Below, piece after piece: positions 50,187-60,540 of a stretch of DNA of 64,000 nucleotides. The DNA is taken from contig NZ_JAAIJQ010000007.1 in the NCBI RefSeq assembly GCF_010820565.1, positions 42,310-106,309 of the forward strand, read 5' to 3'. The position numbers and the translations under genes were made by a program. The DNA is from Thiorhodococcus minor (GTDB lineage: Bacteria > Pseudomonadota > Gammaproteobacteria > Chromatiales > Chromatiaceae). Each line of letters opens with the position of its first letter. Position 1 is the stretch's first letter. The notes beneath the pieces were generated by a model. That model had not been told where the DNA came from. It did no database searches and saw nothing but the letters and a program-made list of their open reading frames with translations.

Positions 50187-52451
50187 ATGTCGGATATAGC
50201 CACCTATAACGCGGAGGGCCTCGAGCGTCGGCCCCTGAAGGATTTCACCGAGAAGGCGTACCTGGATTACTCCATGTACGTCATCCTGGATCGGGCGCTG
50301 CCGCACGTCGGCGATGGCCTCAAGCCCGTGCAGAGGCGCATCCTCTACGCGATGTCCGAGCTGGGTCTCTCGGCGGCGGCCAAGTTCAAGAAATCCGCGC
50401 GCACTGTGGGTGACGTGCTGGGTAAGTTCCATCCGCACGGCGATTCCGCCTGCTATGAGGCCATGGTCCTCATGGCCCAGGACTTCAGCTACCGCTATCC
50501 GCTCGTCGATGGGCAGGGCAACTGGGGCTCACCGGACGATCCCAAGTCCTTTGCCGCCATGCGCTATACGGAGTCGCGGCTGGCGCCCTATGCGGAGGTC
50601 CTGCTTGGGGAGGTCGGGCAGGGCACCGTCGACTGGCAGCTCAATTTCGACGGCACCCTGAGCGAGCCCCGTCTGCTCCCTGCGCGTCTGCCGAATCTCC
50701 TGCTGAACGGCGCGACCGGAATCGCGGTCGGCATGGCGACCGACATCCCCTCGCACAATCTGCGCGAGGTGGCGCAGGCCTGCATCCATCTGCTCGAGCA
50801 TCCGGATGCGCCCCTGAGCGACCTGATGCGCTTCATCCCGGGGCCGGACTTCCCGACGGCCGGAGAGATCGTCACCGCGCGGGATGAGCTGGTGAAGATG
50901 TACCAGACTGGTAGCGGGAGCGTGAAGCAGCGCGCCCGCTACGAGGTCGAGCGGGGCGACATCGTCATCACCGCGCTGCCCTATCAGGTCTCGGGCAGCC
51001 GGGTGCTTGAGCAGATCGCCGCCCAGTTCAATGCCAAGAAGCTGCCGATGATCGAGGACTTCAGGGATGAATCCGATCACGAGTTCCCGACACGTCTGGT
51101 GATCGTGCCGCGCTCCAACCGCGTCGACGTCGATCGGCTCATGTCGCACCTCTTCGCGACCACGGACCTGGAGCGCAGCTATCGCGTCAATATGAACATG
51201 ATCGGCCTGAACGGCCGCCCGCGCGTCATGGACTTGCGCGAGCTGTTGGTCGCGTGGCTGATCTACCGGACCGAGACGGTGCGTCGCCGGCTCCAGTATC
51301 GCTTGGAGAAGGTGCTCGAGCGGCTGCACCTCTTGGACGGCCTGCTGATCGCCTTCCTCAACATCGATGAGGTGATCCGGATCATCCGCACCGAGGACGA
51401 GCCCAAGCCCGTGCTCATGGCCCGTTTCGGACTCACGGATACCCAAGCGGAGTATGTGCTCAACACGCGGCTGCGCCAGCTCGCGCGCTTGGAGGAGATG
51501 AAGATCCGCGGCGAGCAAGCGGAGCTGGCCGAGGAGCGGGATGGCTTGCAGCGGGTGCTGGGCGACGAGCAGGCCCTGAAGGCGCTGATCCGCGATGAGA
51601 TCACCGCGGATGCCGAGAAGTACGGCGATGCGCGCAGATCGCCCCTGGTCGCGCGCAGCGCGGCGGCTGCCATCGACGAGACCGAGCTGGCGCCGAGCGA
51701 GGCGGTGACTGTCGTCCTCTCCGAGAAGGGCTGGGTGCGGGCCGCTAAGGGGCATGAGGTGGATCCCGCCGGTTTGAGCTACCGCTCGGGCGACACCTTC
51801 CTGAGCGCCGCGCGCCTGCGGAGCAATCAAGCGGTTGTCTTCCTCGATTCGACCGGCCGCAGCTATGCGCTGCAAGCCCATACGCTGCCCTCCGCCCGGG
51901 GGCAGGGCGAGCCGCTGACCGGGCGTCTGGATCCACCGTCGGGTGCGCGCTTCGTCACCGTGCTGGGCGATTCTCCTCAGGCGCGCTATCTGCTCGCCTC
52001 CGATGCCGGCTACGGCTTCGTCGCGAGCTTCGAGGACTTGATCGCCAAGCCGAAGGCGGGCAAGGCGGTGCTGACGCTGCCCAAGGGTGCGGAGGTCCTG
52101 CGTCCGGTCCGGGCCGGGGAGGGGGCTGGCGCTGGCGCTCTGCTCGCCGCGGCGACCAGCGCCGGGCACCTTTTGCTGTTCCCGCTCTCCGAGCTGCCTG
52201 AGATGGCGCGCGGGAAGGGAAACAAGATCGTCGGTATTCCCACGCCCAAGGCTCAGACACGCGAGGAGATCATGATCGCGGTTGCGGTGCTGGCCGAAGG
52301 CGCGAGCTTGATGGTGGTCTCGGGCAAGCGCACCTTGACCCTCAAGCCAGCGGATCTCGAGCTCTACAGGGGCGAGCGTGGCAGACGGGGGCGGCTGTTG
52401 CCGCGTGGATTCCAGCGCGTCGAATCCCTCATCGCGGAGCAGGCAGGTTGA
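50187..52451 (+). CDS. parC: DNA topoisomerase IV subunit A
   Basis: 754 residues from ATG 50187. ParC with ParE decatenates chromosomes. It has the GyrA-like WHD and tower domains: [38 protein letters not shown] with the wild-type Ser and Glu positions linked to quinolone susceptibility, and the catalytic Tyr in [10 protein letters not shown]. The C-terminal domain is shorter than the GyrA beta-pinwheel and lacks its GyrA box, so this is ParC rather than GyrA. The TTG two codons earlier (50181) is a less likely start. parE is not next to it. Confidence 0.95.
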   Translation: MSDIATYNAEGLERRPLKDFTEKAYLDYSMYVILDRALPHVGDGLKPVQRRILYAMSELGLSAAAKFKKSARTVGDVLGKFHPHGDSACYEAMVLMAQDFSYRYPLVDGQGNWGSPDDPKSFAAMRYTESRLAPYAEVLLGEVGQGTVDWQLNFDGTLSEPRLLPARLPNLLLNGATGIAVGMATDIPSHNLREVAQACIHLLEHPDAPLSDLMRFIPGPDFPTAGEIVTARDELVKMYQTGSGSVKQRARYEVERGDIVITALPYQVSGSRVLEQIAAQFNAKKLPMIEDFRDESDHEFPTRLVIVPRSNRVDVDRLMSHLFATTDLERSYRVNMNMIGLNGRPRVMDLRELLVAWLIYRTETVRRRLQYRLEKVLERLHLLDGLLIAFLNIDEVIRIIRTEDEPKPVLMARFGLTDTQAEYVLNTRLRQLARLEEMKIRGEQAELAEERDGLQRVLGDEQALKALIRDEITADAEKYGDARRSPLVARSAAAAIDETELAPSEAVTVVLSEKGWVRAAKGHEVDPAGLSYRSGDTFLSAARLRSNQAVVFLDSTGRSYALQAHTLPSARGQGEPLTGRLDPPSGARFVTVLGDSPQARYLLASDAGYGFVASFEDLIAKPKAGKAVLTLPKGAEVLRPVRAGEGAGAGALLAAATSAGHLLLFPLSELPEMARGKGNKIVGIPTPKAQTREEIMIAVAVLAEGASLMVVSGKRTLTLKPADLELYRGERGRRGRLLPRGFQRVESLIAEQAG

Positions 52452-52647
52452 TTCGGGGTGCCTGCCGCCCGCTGACGCCTCCTCCACCACGGCCGAAACG
52501 GGCCGGTAAGACGGATCGCAGACCGAGGCTGGGCTAGACTTGGGACTACAGGGATCGTCTTCTGCGAAGCGCCCGGCAGCCTTTGGGCGACCTCTTGCGA
52601 GCTAGAGGCGCGGATTGCCCTCCGACACACAGGCTTTGAATAGGCGG

Positions 52648-53853
52648 ATGCAAGATTATCTGAGGCTACACAAAGAGCAGGCCGAGGGCTCGCAGTTGGC
52701 CGGCGAATCTGCGCTGCTCGGTGCTCGCACGCCGGCCTCGGGTGTGCTCGGCGCGGCGCGCGAGACGCTTGCGACCATCCTCATCGTCGATGACTCGCCC
52801 GAGAATCTCGCCGTCCTCAACGAGCTTCTGCAGCCCGACTTCCGGGTGCGGGCCGCGACCTCTGGCGTCAAGGCGCTGCGCGTCGTCAAGACCACGCCCA
52901 CGCCGGATCTCATCCTGCTCGATGTCATGATGCCGGAGATGGATGGCTACGAGGTCTTCGAGCGGCTGCGTGCGGATCCGGAGACGGCGGACATCCCGGT
53001 GATCTTCGTGACCGCCATGGACAGCACCGAGGCGGAGATCCACGGCCTGGACGTCGGCGCGGTCGATTACATCGCCAAGCCCATCGTGCCGCCCATCCTC
53101 AGGGCACGGGTCAACACGCAGCTGGAGCTCAAGCAGGCGCGGGATTGGCTCAAGAATCAGAACGCCTATCTCGAGACCGAGCTTCAGCGTCGTCTGCACG
53201 AGAACCTGGTCGTCCAGGAGGTCAGCATCCATGCCTTGGCTCATCTGGCGGAGATCCGGGATCCGGAGACGGGCAACCATCTACGCAGGACGCAGGGCTA
53301 TGTGCGTGCCTTGTCCGAGCATTTGCAGAGCCACCCCGGGTTCGGGGCCTTTCTGACCCCTCACAACGTCGATCTGCTGGTCAAGTCCGCACCTCTGCAC
53401 GATATCGGCAAGGTCGGTATCCCCGACCACATCCTCCTCAAGCCCGGGAAGCTGACGGCGGAAGAATGGGAGATCATGAAGACGCATGCCAAGCTCGGCA
53501 GCGATGCCATCGAGCTGGCCGAGCGCGACGTCGAGCGACCCGTCGAGTTTCTCGTCCTCGCCAAGGAGATCGCCCGTTATCATCACGAGCGGTGGGACGG
53601 CACGGGCTATCCGGATGGTCTCAAGGGCGAGCGGATTCCGATCTCCGCGCGCCTCATGGCGCTTGCGGATGTCTTCGACGCCCTGATCTCAGTGCGCGTC
53701 TACAAGCCGGCCATGAGGTACGAGGCCGCGCGTGACATCATCCGCGAAGGTCGCGGCAGCCACTTCGACCCGGACGTGACAGATGCCTTCCTGGCGACCT
53801 TCGAGAGATTCTGCCAGGTGGCCAAGCGCTTCAGCGAGAACGACTCCTCCTGA
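52648..53853 (+). CDS. Response regulator with HD-GYP domain (RpfG-like)
   Basis: About 401 residues from ATG 52648 (TTG 52615 would add 11). The receiver domain has ILIVDDSPENLAVLNELL with the acid pair, the phospho-acceptor Asp in LILLDVMMPEMDGYE, and Lys in DYIAKPIVPP. The HD-GYP domain has LHDIGKVGIPDHILLKPGKL, ARYHHERWDGTGYPDGLKGE and ADVFDALISVRVYKP, all canonical, so cyclic-di-GMP hydrolysis is expected. A coiled linker joins the two. No cognate histidine kinase lies next to it; the partner is likely an orphan kinase. Confidence 0.93.
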   Translation: MQDYLRLHKEQAEGSQLAGESALLGARTPASGVLGAARETLATILIVDDSPENLAVLNELLQPDFRVRAATSGVKALRVVKTTPTPDLILLDVMMPEMDGYEVFERLRADPETADIPVIFVTAMDSTEAEIHGLDVGAVDYIAKPIVPPILRARVNTQLELKQARDWLKNQNAYLETELQRRLHENLVVQEVSIHALAHLAEIRDPETGNHLRRTQGYVRALSEHLQSHPGFGAFLTPHNVDLLVKSAPLHDIGKVGIPDHILLKPGKLTAEEWEIMKTHAKLGSDAIELAERDVERPVEFLVLAKEIARYHHERWDGTGYPDGLKGERIPISARLMALADVFDALISVRVYKPAMRYEAARDIIREGRGSHFDPDVTDAFLATFERFCQVAKRFSENDSS

Positions 53854-54075
53854 GATGTGACGCCAGCTCCCAGCTTCCAGCCTGAGATCGGTAGCTCAAG
53901 CCCCAAGGCGCAAAGGACCCGAAGAAAAGCAGCGGAGCCTTCTGGCTGACATGCAGTTGGCGGATGCGCAGCCCCCGCTGATTGGGTCCAGCAAGCTGGA
54001 GGCGTCTCCAAGGTGGGCCGGATGCGGCCGCTGCTTGGGTGCGCCTGGCCGTTCGAGCTATTCCCGCCGAAATCG

Positions 54076-54507
54076 CTACAGCTTGATCTCGTGGTGGCTG
54101 AGCTCGAGATCGGCGTCGCGATAGAAGCGATAACGCGCCCGTCCGGCGTTGCGGACTGCGGGGTCCTGATCAACCAGGTCGCAGACCCGCTCGAAGCGCT
54201 CCAGGAAGGCCGGCGGATCCAGGGCGAGATTGATCAGCACCTGGCGCTCGGTCTCCGGACGACCATCGGCGCTGATGAGAATGGGCGTCAGCGCCGTGTC
54301 GACCTTGCCGACCAGCCCATGGGGCAGGAAGCTGTCATCGCGATAGGTCCAGAGCAAGCGGTCGAGGTGGCGTGCCTCCTCGGCCTTCGGGCAGTAGATG
54401 AGCGCGCGCAGCCCCTTGGCAAGGATCCGCTCGACGAGCCGGCAAACCAGCAGAAAGCGATCGCCGCGACTGCCCTGCTGGAGACTGTAGAAGTCGACTC
54501 TGCTCAT
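54076..54507 (-). CDS. holC: DNA polymerase III chi subunit
   Basis: 143 residues from ATG 54507. Chi (HolC) links single-stranded binding protein to the clamp-loader complex. It shows RVDFYSLQQGSRGDRFLLVC at the start, ILAKGLRALIYCPKAEEARH, DRLLWTYRDDSFLPHGLV and LINLALDPPAFLERFERVCD. pepA, its usual neighbour, is not seen. It is downstream of fabA on the same strand with a 66-base gap. Confidence 0.9.
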   Translation of the reverse strand: MSRVDFYSLQQGSRGDRFLLVCRLVERILAKGLRALIYCPKAEEARHLDRLLWTYRDDSFLPHGLVGKVDTALTPILISADGRPETERQVLINLALDPPAFLERFERVCDLVDQDPAVRNAGRARYRFYRDADLELSHHEIKL

Positions 54508-54573
54508 GCGTTGCTCCAATGCCAAGCGCGGCCCTGCGGGCAGGCCCCGCAGCGAGGCCCGCCGGCGGCTTGG

Positions 54574-55092
54574 TCAGAATCCTTCGGTCGAGGTGAAGAG
54601 GCCGACCCGCAGGTCCTTGGTCGTATAGATGGTGCGGCCGTCGACCTGCACCACGCCGTCACCGATCCCCAGCACGAGCTTGCGCGTGATGACACGCTTC
54701 ATGTCGATGTGATAGGTGACCTTGGCGGCTTCGGGCAGGACCTGTCCGGTGAACTTGACCTCGCCGACGCCGAGGGCGCGGCCATGTCCGGGGTTGCCGA
54801 TCCAGGCGAGGTAGAAGCCGACCAGCTGCCAGAGCGCGTCCAATCCGAGGCAGCCGGGCATGACAGGGTCGCCCGGAAAGTGGCACTGGAAGAACCAGAG
54901 ATCTGGCTTGATATCCAGCTCGGCGAGGATCTCCCCCTTGCCGTTGGCGCCGCCGAAATTCGCGATCCGGATGATGCGGTCCATCATCAGCATGTTGGGC
55001 ACTGGCAGCTGGGCGTTCCCTGGCCCGAACATCTCGCCGGCCCCACAGGCCAGTAGCGCGTCGCGATCGAAAGAAGCTTCTTTGTTATCCAC
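54574..55092 (-). CDS. fabA: 3-hydroxydecanoyl-ACP dehydratase/isomerase
   Basis: 172 residues, exactly the size of FabA. It dehydrates 3-hydroxydecanoyl-ACP and isomerises trans-2 to cis-3-decenoyl-ACP, starting the anaerobic pathway to unsaturated fatty acids. The catalytic His is in [20 protein letters not shown] and the Asp in the following [19 protein letters not shown] and [20 protein letters not shown] are also typical. fabB, its usual partner, is not in the window. Starts at ATG 55092. Confidence 0.96.
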   Translation of the reverse strand: MDNKEASFDRDALLACGAGEMFGPGNAQLPVPNMLMMDRIIRIANFGGANGKGEILAELDIKPDLWFFQCHFPGDPVMPGCLGLDALWQLVGFYLAWIGNPGHGRALGVGEVKFTGQVLPEAAKVTYHIDMKRVITRKLVLGIGDGVVQVDGRTIYTTKDLRVGLFTSTEGF

Positions 55093-55283
55093 TATTGATC
55101 CTGGGTCTTCGTGATGAAATGGGGAAGGCGCCTTGGTGCCGTGCGATCACAAGGAGACCGCGACGGTCATCAGGGCCGTGCTGCTGACCCAAAGGCACCG
55201 GGCTCGGACTCTTCCGCGACGCTCGTTGCCGCATCGCAGGCCCGCGCTTGGATTGGCCGCATGGCGCGCCCGCGGTCCGGGTT

Positions 55284-57002
55284 CTAGGTCCTGAGGCGAT
55301 CCCGAACGAAGCCGACGATCTCCGCGATGGGGACGAGCTGCATCTCGGCGTCGGTGCGGCCCTTGTACTCGACCTGACCCTCGTCAAGCCCCTTGTCGCC
55401 GACGACGATTCGGTGGGGGATGCCTATCAGCTCCATGTCCGCGAACATGAAGCCTGGGCGGGCGTCGCGGTCGTCGAGCAAGACCTCGATACCTGCGGCC
55501 TGGAGGTCCGCATAGAGCTGCTCGGTGGCCTCGCGGACGCGATAGGACTTGCCGAGCTTCATGGGCAGCAGGGCGACCTCGAAGGGCGCGATGGGTGCCG
55601 GCCAGCAGATGCCGCGGTCGTCGTGGTGCTGCTCGATGGCGGCTGCGACCACGCGCGAGACGCCGATGCCGTAGCAGCCCATGGTGAGCGTGGTGGCCTT
55701 GCCGTCCTCGCCGAGCACCGTGGTCTTCATGGCGGTGCTGTATTTGCGGCCGAGCTGGAAGATGTGCCCTACCTCGATGCCGCGGGCGATGGTCAGGGTG
55801 CCCTTGCCGTCCGGGCTCGGATCCCCCTCGAGCACATTGCGCAGGTCGGCGACCTCCGGCAGCGGCAGGTCGCGGCCCCAGTTGAGGCCGAACCAGTGCT
55901 TGCCGTCCTGGTTGGCGCCGGCGCTGAAGTCCGCGGTGACCGCCACTGTCCGGTCCACGATGCAGGGGATCGGCAGGTCCTTGGGACCCAGTGAGCCGGG
56001 GCCGGCGCCAACGGCGGCGCGAATCTCCTCTTCGGTAGCCATGCGCAGTGGAGAGGCAACGAGCGGTAGCTTCTCCGCCTTGACGGCGTTCAGGTCATGA
56101 TCGCCACGCACCAGGAGGGCGACCAGTGCGGCCTGCGCTTCGTCGGACGCCGCGACGACCAGGGTCTTGACCGTGTGCTCGATCGGCTGCTCGAACTGCT
56201 CGACGAGATCCGCGATGGTCTTGGCCTTTGGCGTGTCGACCAGGCGCGCTTCCTGCCGGGGGGCGGGCGGCGCGTCGGACGGTGCGACGGCCTCGGCGAG
56301 CTCGACGTTCGCCGCGTAGTCGCTGTCGGTCGAGAAGGCGATGGCGTCCTCGCCGGAGGCCGCGAGGACGTGGAACTCGTGCGAGGCGTTTCCGCCGATG
56401 CTGCCGGTATCGGCCTGCACCGGGCGGAAATCCAGTCCGCAGCCTGTGAAGATGCGGCAATAGGTCTCGTGCATCTGCCGGTAGGTCTCGGCCAGGGATG
56501 CCTCGTCGAGATGGAAGGAGTAGGCATCCTTCATCAGGAACTCGCGCGCCCGCATCACGCCGAAGCGGGGCCGGATCTCGTCGCGGAACTTGGTTTGGAT
56601 CTGATAGAAATTGATCGGCAGCTGCTTGTAGCTCTTCAGCTCGTTGCGGGCCAGATCGGTGATGATCTCTTCGTGCGTCGGGCCGAAGCAGAAGTCCCGC
56701 TGGTGGCGGTCGCGCAGGCGCAGCAGCTCGGGGCCGTACTGATCCCAGCGTCCCGACTCCTGCCAGAGCTCGGCCGGTTGCACCGCCGGCATGGAGACCT
56801 CCAGCGCGCCCGCGCGGTCCATCTCCTCGCGCACGATCCGCTCGACCTTCCGCAGCACCCTGAGCCCTAGCGGAAGCCAGGTGTAGAGCCCAGCGGCGAG
56901 CTTGCGGATCATGCCCGCGCGCAGCATCAGCCGATGGCTAGCGATCTCGGCGTCGGCGGGCGTCTCTTTGACGGTCTGGAGGGGGAACTGAGAAGTGCGC
57001 AT
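55284..57002 (-). CDS. proS: Prolyl-tRNA synthetase (bacterial type)
   Basis: 572 residues from ATG 57002. Class II synthetase with an editing (INS) insertion: motif 2 region [20 protein letters not shown], editing-domain stretch [20 protein letters not shown], and motif 3-like [20 protein letters not shown], then the anticodon-binding domain ([20 protein letters not shown]). The N-terminus [20 protein letters not shown] is typical. The frame extends 20 residues further upstream to 57062 without homology, so the ATG at 57002 is chosen. Confidence 0.96.
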   Translation of the reverse strand: MRTSQFPLQTVKETPADAEIASHRLMLRAGMIRKLAAGLYTWLPLGLRVLRKVERIVREEMDRAGALEVSMPAVQPAELWQESGRWDQYGPELLRLRDRHQRDFCFGPTHEEIITDLARNELKSYKQLPINFYQIQTKFRDEIRPRFGVMRAREFLMKDAYSFHLDEASLAETYRQMHETYCRIFTGCGLDFRPVQADTGSIGGNASHEFHVLAASGEDAIAFSTDSDYAANVELAEAVAPSDAPPAPRQEARLVDTPKAKTIADLVEQFEQPIEHTVKTLVVAASDEAQAALVALLVRGDHDLNAVKAEKLPLVASPLRMATEEEIRAAVGAGPGSLGPKDLPIPCIVDRTVAVTADFSAGANQDGKHWFGLNWGRDLPLPEVADLRNVLEGDPSPDGKGTLTIARGIEVGHIFQLGRKYSTAMKTTVLGEDGKATTLTMGCYGIGVSRVVAAAIEQHHDDRGICWPAPIAPFEVALLPMKLGKSYRVREATEQLYADLQAAGIEVLLDDRDARPGFMFADMELIGIPHRIVVGDKGLDEGQVEYKGRTDAEMQLVPIAEIVGFVRDRLRT

Positions 57003-57323
57003 CAGAACGCCTTTGGTCGAAATAAAGCGCGGAAGTCTATTGATCCTGGCCTGCAGAAACAACTTCTAGGTCTCAGAATCGAGCCGTCCGGTGGGGTAGA
57101 CTCGGCAATGTCGTCGCGGTCCGTCGCCGGTTCTTCCCTGATCGGCTGCCGTTCGCACTAAAGTCGGACGCTTTCCTTCGCCCGATGCTCGAGAATGGAC
57201 AAAGCGTTGAATAATTGCCACCCTTTGCCCGCTGGGCACTTTTTGTGCCCAGCATTCTGCTCGCTCCGCATCGACATTGTTGATCAGGGATGCTTCGTCA
57301 GCGTAGCCTTAGGTTAATCCGTT
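57003..57323. other. Divergent promoter region between proS and the PilZ gene
   Basis: 321 bases, AT-richer than its surroundings (for example AAAGCGTTGAATAATTGCC near 57201). It contains the hairpin at 57231-57253 and must carry both promoters. I see no clear -35/-10 pair. Confidence 0.4.
57231..57253. promoter_or_regulatory. Perfect 9-bp hairpin upstream of the PilZ gene
   Basis: GCTGGGCAC and GTGCCCAGC are exact complements around a TTTTT loop. It lies 70 bases before the PilZ start and about 230 bases before proS. No U-run follows, so it may be an operator or leader hairpin rather than a terminator. Confidence 0.4.
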
Positions 57324-58382
57324 ATGAGTCAGTTGCAGCAACAGTTACCCGTTGACCCCAGCGTCTCAGACCGTCGAACCCAGGTTCGCATCGATGTACA
57401 GATCCCGGTTCGGGTCAAGTTTCCCGGGCATGACGAGCCCATCACCGCGATCAATCAGGATATCTCCTGGGGTGGTGCGCTACTGCTGATCTCAGAGCCG
57501 CTCCCAACGCACGCGGGGCCGCTCAAGCTGACCTTGCCATGGAAGCGGGACGAGCAGATCACGGCTCACGCCCAGCTCCTGCGGGCCCGCCCGCTGCAAG
57601 GCGGTCAATATCTCATCGCGGTTCGTTTCATCAGTCTCTCGCCGCGCAGCCAATCGAGGCTGGAGCGTCTTCTCAAGATGCTGAGCGCGAGCGACGAGAG
57701 CATCGAGGTTGGCGATACCAGCGGACTGGTGCGAGAGCTCGAGGTCACCGTGAGCGATGCCGACGAGCTTCGCCATATGCTCCGCCAGATCGCAAAGGGG
57801 CGGCACACGGTGACCGTCTTCGACGCCTACGAGCCAAACCAGAGTATCAGTCTCTCCATCACCGGAACCCGCGATCTGCCCGGCATCCGGCTGCGCGCCC
57901 GGGTCGTCGAGGTTAGGGAGTCCAAGGCCACTGGCTTCGACTGGACGAATTTGCACACCCTGGTCTTGGAGTTCGAGCACCCCAAGAAGGCGATTCGCTC
58001 CTTCGCCAAGATGCTGATCGATCAGCTCCCGGAGCCGGGCGATCGCTCGGGTCGGGAAGGGGAGCTGCCCGACTGGATCCGATCCGTGCCCCTTGCCAAG
58101 CCATCGCGCGCAGACGCGGCGCGGCGCGCGGGGGCGTCGGGGATTCCGAGTGCCCTCGAGCGCGATTTCCCCGAGGCGCTGACGCGGCTCATCGCCGGTT
58201 GGGGTGATCCCGAGGCCTTCGAGATCATGTTTCGGGATCTCGTGCTGGGTGACCAAGGCCAGCCTGGCGGCTGGCCGACCGAGGCATGGGTGGAGCTCGA
58301 GCTGCTGCAGAACGTGCATGACTGCGCCTACGGCATGTCCGGCAATCGAAAGGCCCTGTTGAAGGGCGGTAGGGCGATCTGA
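57324..58382 (+). CDS. PilZ-domain protein
   Basis: 352 residues. The N-terminal PilZ domain (about 15-120) has the cyclic-di-GMP binding motifs DRRTQVR (RxxxR) and NQDISWGGALLL (D-x-S-x-x-G). The second part (about 130-220) is a domain of unknown fold with DADELRHMLRQIAKGRHTVT. The C-terminal 90 residues (LERDFPEALTRLIAGWGDPE, then LELLQNVHDCAYGM) have no recognised domain. It is a probable cyclic-di-GMP receptor with an output domain I cannot name. Its promoter is in the gap shared with proS. Confidence 0.8.
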   Translation: MSQLQQQLPVDPSVSDRRTQVRIDVQIPVRVKFPGHDEPITAINQDISWGGALLLISEPLPTHAGPLKLTLPWKRDEQITAHAQLLRARPLQGGQYLIAVRFISLSPRSQSRLERLLKMLSASDESIEVGDTSGLVRELEVTVSDADELRHMLRQIAKGRHTVTVFDAYEPNQSISLSITGTRDLPGIRLRARVVEVRESKATGFDWTNLHTLVLEFEHPKKAIRSFAKMLIDQLPEPGDRSGREGELPDWIRSVPLAKPSRADAARRAGASGIPSALERDFPEALTRLIAGWGDPEAFEIMFRDLVLGDQGQPGGWPTEAWVELELLQNVHDCAYGMSGNRKALLKGGRAI

Positions 58383-58762
58383 CACTGCTGGAGAGCTCGC
58401 CGCCACTGCCCTGAGCTGGGCTCGATCATGGTCGCCACCGTCGTCTGCAAGGACTTTGCGATGCGAGCTCGCTCTGCGGCAGTTTGATCGAGCGAGCGGC
58501 GATGGCGTCCCGCGCTCGGCCGCCTGCTCGTCTGCGCGTTCCCCCGCTGTCTGGCTTGACCGTCGCGAGCGATCGCGGTAACTTCAGTCTCTTTTTCAAC
58601 GCTTTAAACGAATCCCGCTGCGGCTAGTCGCGCGCTGGGCTCGATCGCATGCGCATGCCGCTCGGCAGTGCGCGCGATTCGATTCGCCCCGGGCTAGCGG
58701 GTGGAGTCGTTCGGAGGTCGCTCAAGGTGGCACTAACTGAGGCGCAGCCGGAGGAGGCAAGG
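58383..58762. other. Leader region of the ilv operon
   Basis: 380 bases. The promoter candidate at 58556-58584 lies here. In-frame ATGs upstream of the chosen ilvI start (58649) give a poorly conserved extension that I do not accept. I see no Ile/Val/Leu-rich leader peptide or clear attenuator, although a search was only by eye. Confidence 0.4.
58556..58584 (+). promoter_or_regulatory. Sigma-70-type promoter candidate for ilvIHC
   Basis: TTGACC (58556-58561) and TAACTT (58579-58584) are separated by 17 bases, which is the ideal spacing for sigma-70. They lie about 180 bases before the GTG of ilvI. Confidence 0.5.
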
Positions 58763-60499
58763 GTGACGACCACGCAGCTAAGCGGGGCGGAGATCGTCAT
58801 TCAGGCCCTGATCGACGAAGGGGTCGAGTACGTCTTCGGCTATCCTGGTGGGGCGGTTCTGCACATTTACGATGCCCTCTTCAAGCGGGGCTCGCTCAAG
58901 CACATCCTCGTCCGGCACGAGCAGGCCGCGGCGCACGCCGCGGACGGCTATGCGCGCGCGACCGGAAAGTGCGGCGTCTGTCTGGTCACCTCAGGGCCGG
59001 GTGCGACCAACGCCGTGACCGGCATTGCGACTGCCTACATGGACTCGGTCCCCATGGTCATCCTGACCGGGCAAGTGCCAACGCCCGTCATCGGGAGCGA
59101 CGCCTTTCAGGAGGTGGACACCGTCGGGATCACCCGCCCGTGCGTGAAGCACAATTTCTTGGTCAAGGACGTCAAGGACCTGGCGATCACCATCCGCAAG
59201 GCCTTCTACATCGCCACCACGGGGCGTCCTGGACCCGTCGTCGTCGATATTCCCAAGGACGTGACCGATCCGGGCATCAAGGTTCCCTACAGCTATCCGA
59301 GGGAGATCAAGATGCGCTCTTACAGTCCGGTGGAGAAGGGGCATCACGGGCAGATCAAGCGGGCCGTGGATCTGATGCTCGAAGCCAAGCGTCCGGTCTT
59401 CTACACGGGCGGCGGCGTGGTGCTCGGCGAGGGCTCCGCCCAGCTGACCGAGCTGGTGCGAGCGACTGGCTTTCCCATCACCAGCACCCTGATGGGGCTG
59501 GGGGCCTATCCGATGACGGATCCTCAGTTTCTCGGCATGCTGGGGATGCATGGCACCTACGAGGCCAACATGGCCATGCACGAGACGGACGTGCTCATCG
59601 CCGTGGGTGCGCGCTTCGACGATCGCGTGACGGGTAAGATCGAGCATTTCTGTCCGCACGCCCGGATCGTCCACGTCGACGTGGATCCGTCGTCCATTGC
59701 CAAGAACGTCAAGGTCGACATCCCCATCGTCGGGCAGGTGGCGAGCGTGCTTGCCGACATGCTGCGTCTCTATCAGGAGCGCAAGCCCAAGTCGAGCGAG
59801 CCTCCAGTGGCCGATTGGTGGGCGAAGATCGATCAGTGGCGTGGTCTGGACTGCCTCAAATACGACGGCTCAGGCTCCGCCATCAAGCCCCAGTTTGCGG
59901 TCGAGACGCTCTACAAGGTCACCAACGGCGAGCTCTATCTCGCATCCGATGTCGGTCAGCATCAGATGTTCGCCGCCCAGTTCTATCCGTTCGACAAGCC
60001 GCGGCGCTGGATCAACTCGGGCGGGCTTGGCACCATGGGCTATGGGCTTCCGGCAGCCATCGGCGCGCAGTTGGCCTATCCCGATGCGCAGGTCGCCTGC
60101 ATCACGGGTGATGCCAGTATCCTCATGTGTATCCAGGAGCTGGCGACCTGTCAGCAATACCAGCTGCCGATCAAGGTTCTGCTACTGAATAACGGCTACA
60201 TGGGCATGGTGCGCCAGTGGCAAGAGCTCTTCTACGAGAGCCGCTATTCGCATTCCTATGTGGACGCTTTGCCGGACTTCGTGAAGCTGTCCGAGAGCTT
60301 CGGCCACGTCGGCATGCGGATCGAGCGGCCAGCGGATCTCGAAGACGCCATGCGTGAGGCCTTCGCGATGAAGGACCGTTTCGTGTTCATGGACGTCATC
60401 GTCGACCCGACCGAGAACGTCTATCCGATGATCGCGGCCGGCAAGGGACATCACGAGATGCATCTCTCGCCCAGCCTGACCGACCGGGAGCTGGCTTGA
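58763..60499 (+). CDS. ilvI: Acetolactate synthase, large catalytic subunit
   Basis: 578 residues from GTG 58763, which has AGGAGG at 58752-58757 five bases upstream; this decides the start against the longer frame. The enzyme condenses pyruvate with pyruvate or 2-ketobutyrate in the Val/Leu/Ile pathway. TPP-dependent motifs: GVEYVFGYPGGAVLHIYDAL, HEQAAAHAADGYARATGK, TGDASILMCIQELATCQQ, LNNGYMGMVRQWQELFYESR. It heads ilvI-ilvH-ilvC, the standard order. Confidence 0.96.
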   Translation: MTTTQLSGAEIVIQALIDEGVEYVFGYPGGAVLHIYDALFKRGSLKHILVRHEQAAAHAADGYARATGKCGVCLVTSGPGATNAVTGIATAYMDSVPMVILTGQVPTPVIGSDAFQEVDTVGITRPCVKHNFLVKDVKDLAITIRKAFYIATTGRPGPVVVDIPKDVTDPGIKVPYSYPREIKMRSYSPVEKGHHGQIKRAVDLMLEAKRPVFYTGGGVVLGEGSAQLTELVRATGFPITSTLMGLGAYPMTDPQFLGMLGMHGTYEANMAMHETDVLIAVGARFDDRVTGKIEHFCPHARIVHVDVDPSSIAKNVKVDIPIVGQVASVLADMLRLYQERKPKSSEPPVADWWAKIDQWRGLDCLKYDGSGSAIKPQFAVETLYKVTNGELYLASDVGQHQMFAAQFYPFDKPRRWINSGGLGTMGYGLPAAIGAQLAYPDAQVACITGDASILMCIQELATCQQYQLPIKVLLLNNGYMGMVRQWQELFYESRYSHSYVDALPDFVKLSESFGHVGMRIERPADLEDAMREAFAMKDRFVFMDVIVDPTENVYPMIAAGKGHHEMHLSPSLTDRELA

Positions 60500-60540
60500 C
60501 GCCGTCGCAGATTTGACCTGATTCGAAACGAGATCCACCC

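Noticed and set aside
50529..52490. Long minus-strand open frame opposite parC
   Set aside because: Shadow of parC; no recognisable domain, and the ParC motifs on the plus strand are beyond doubt.
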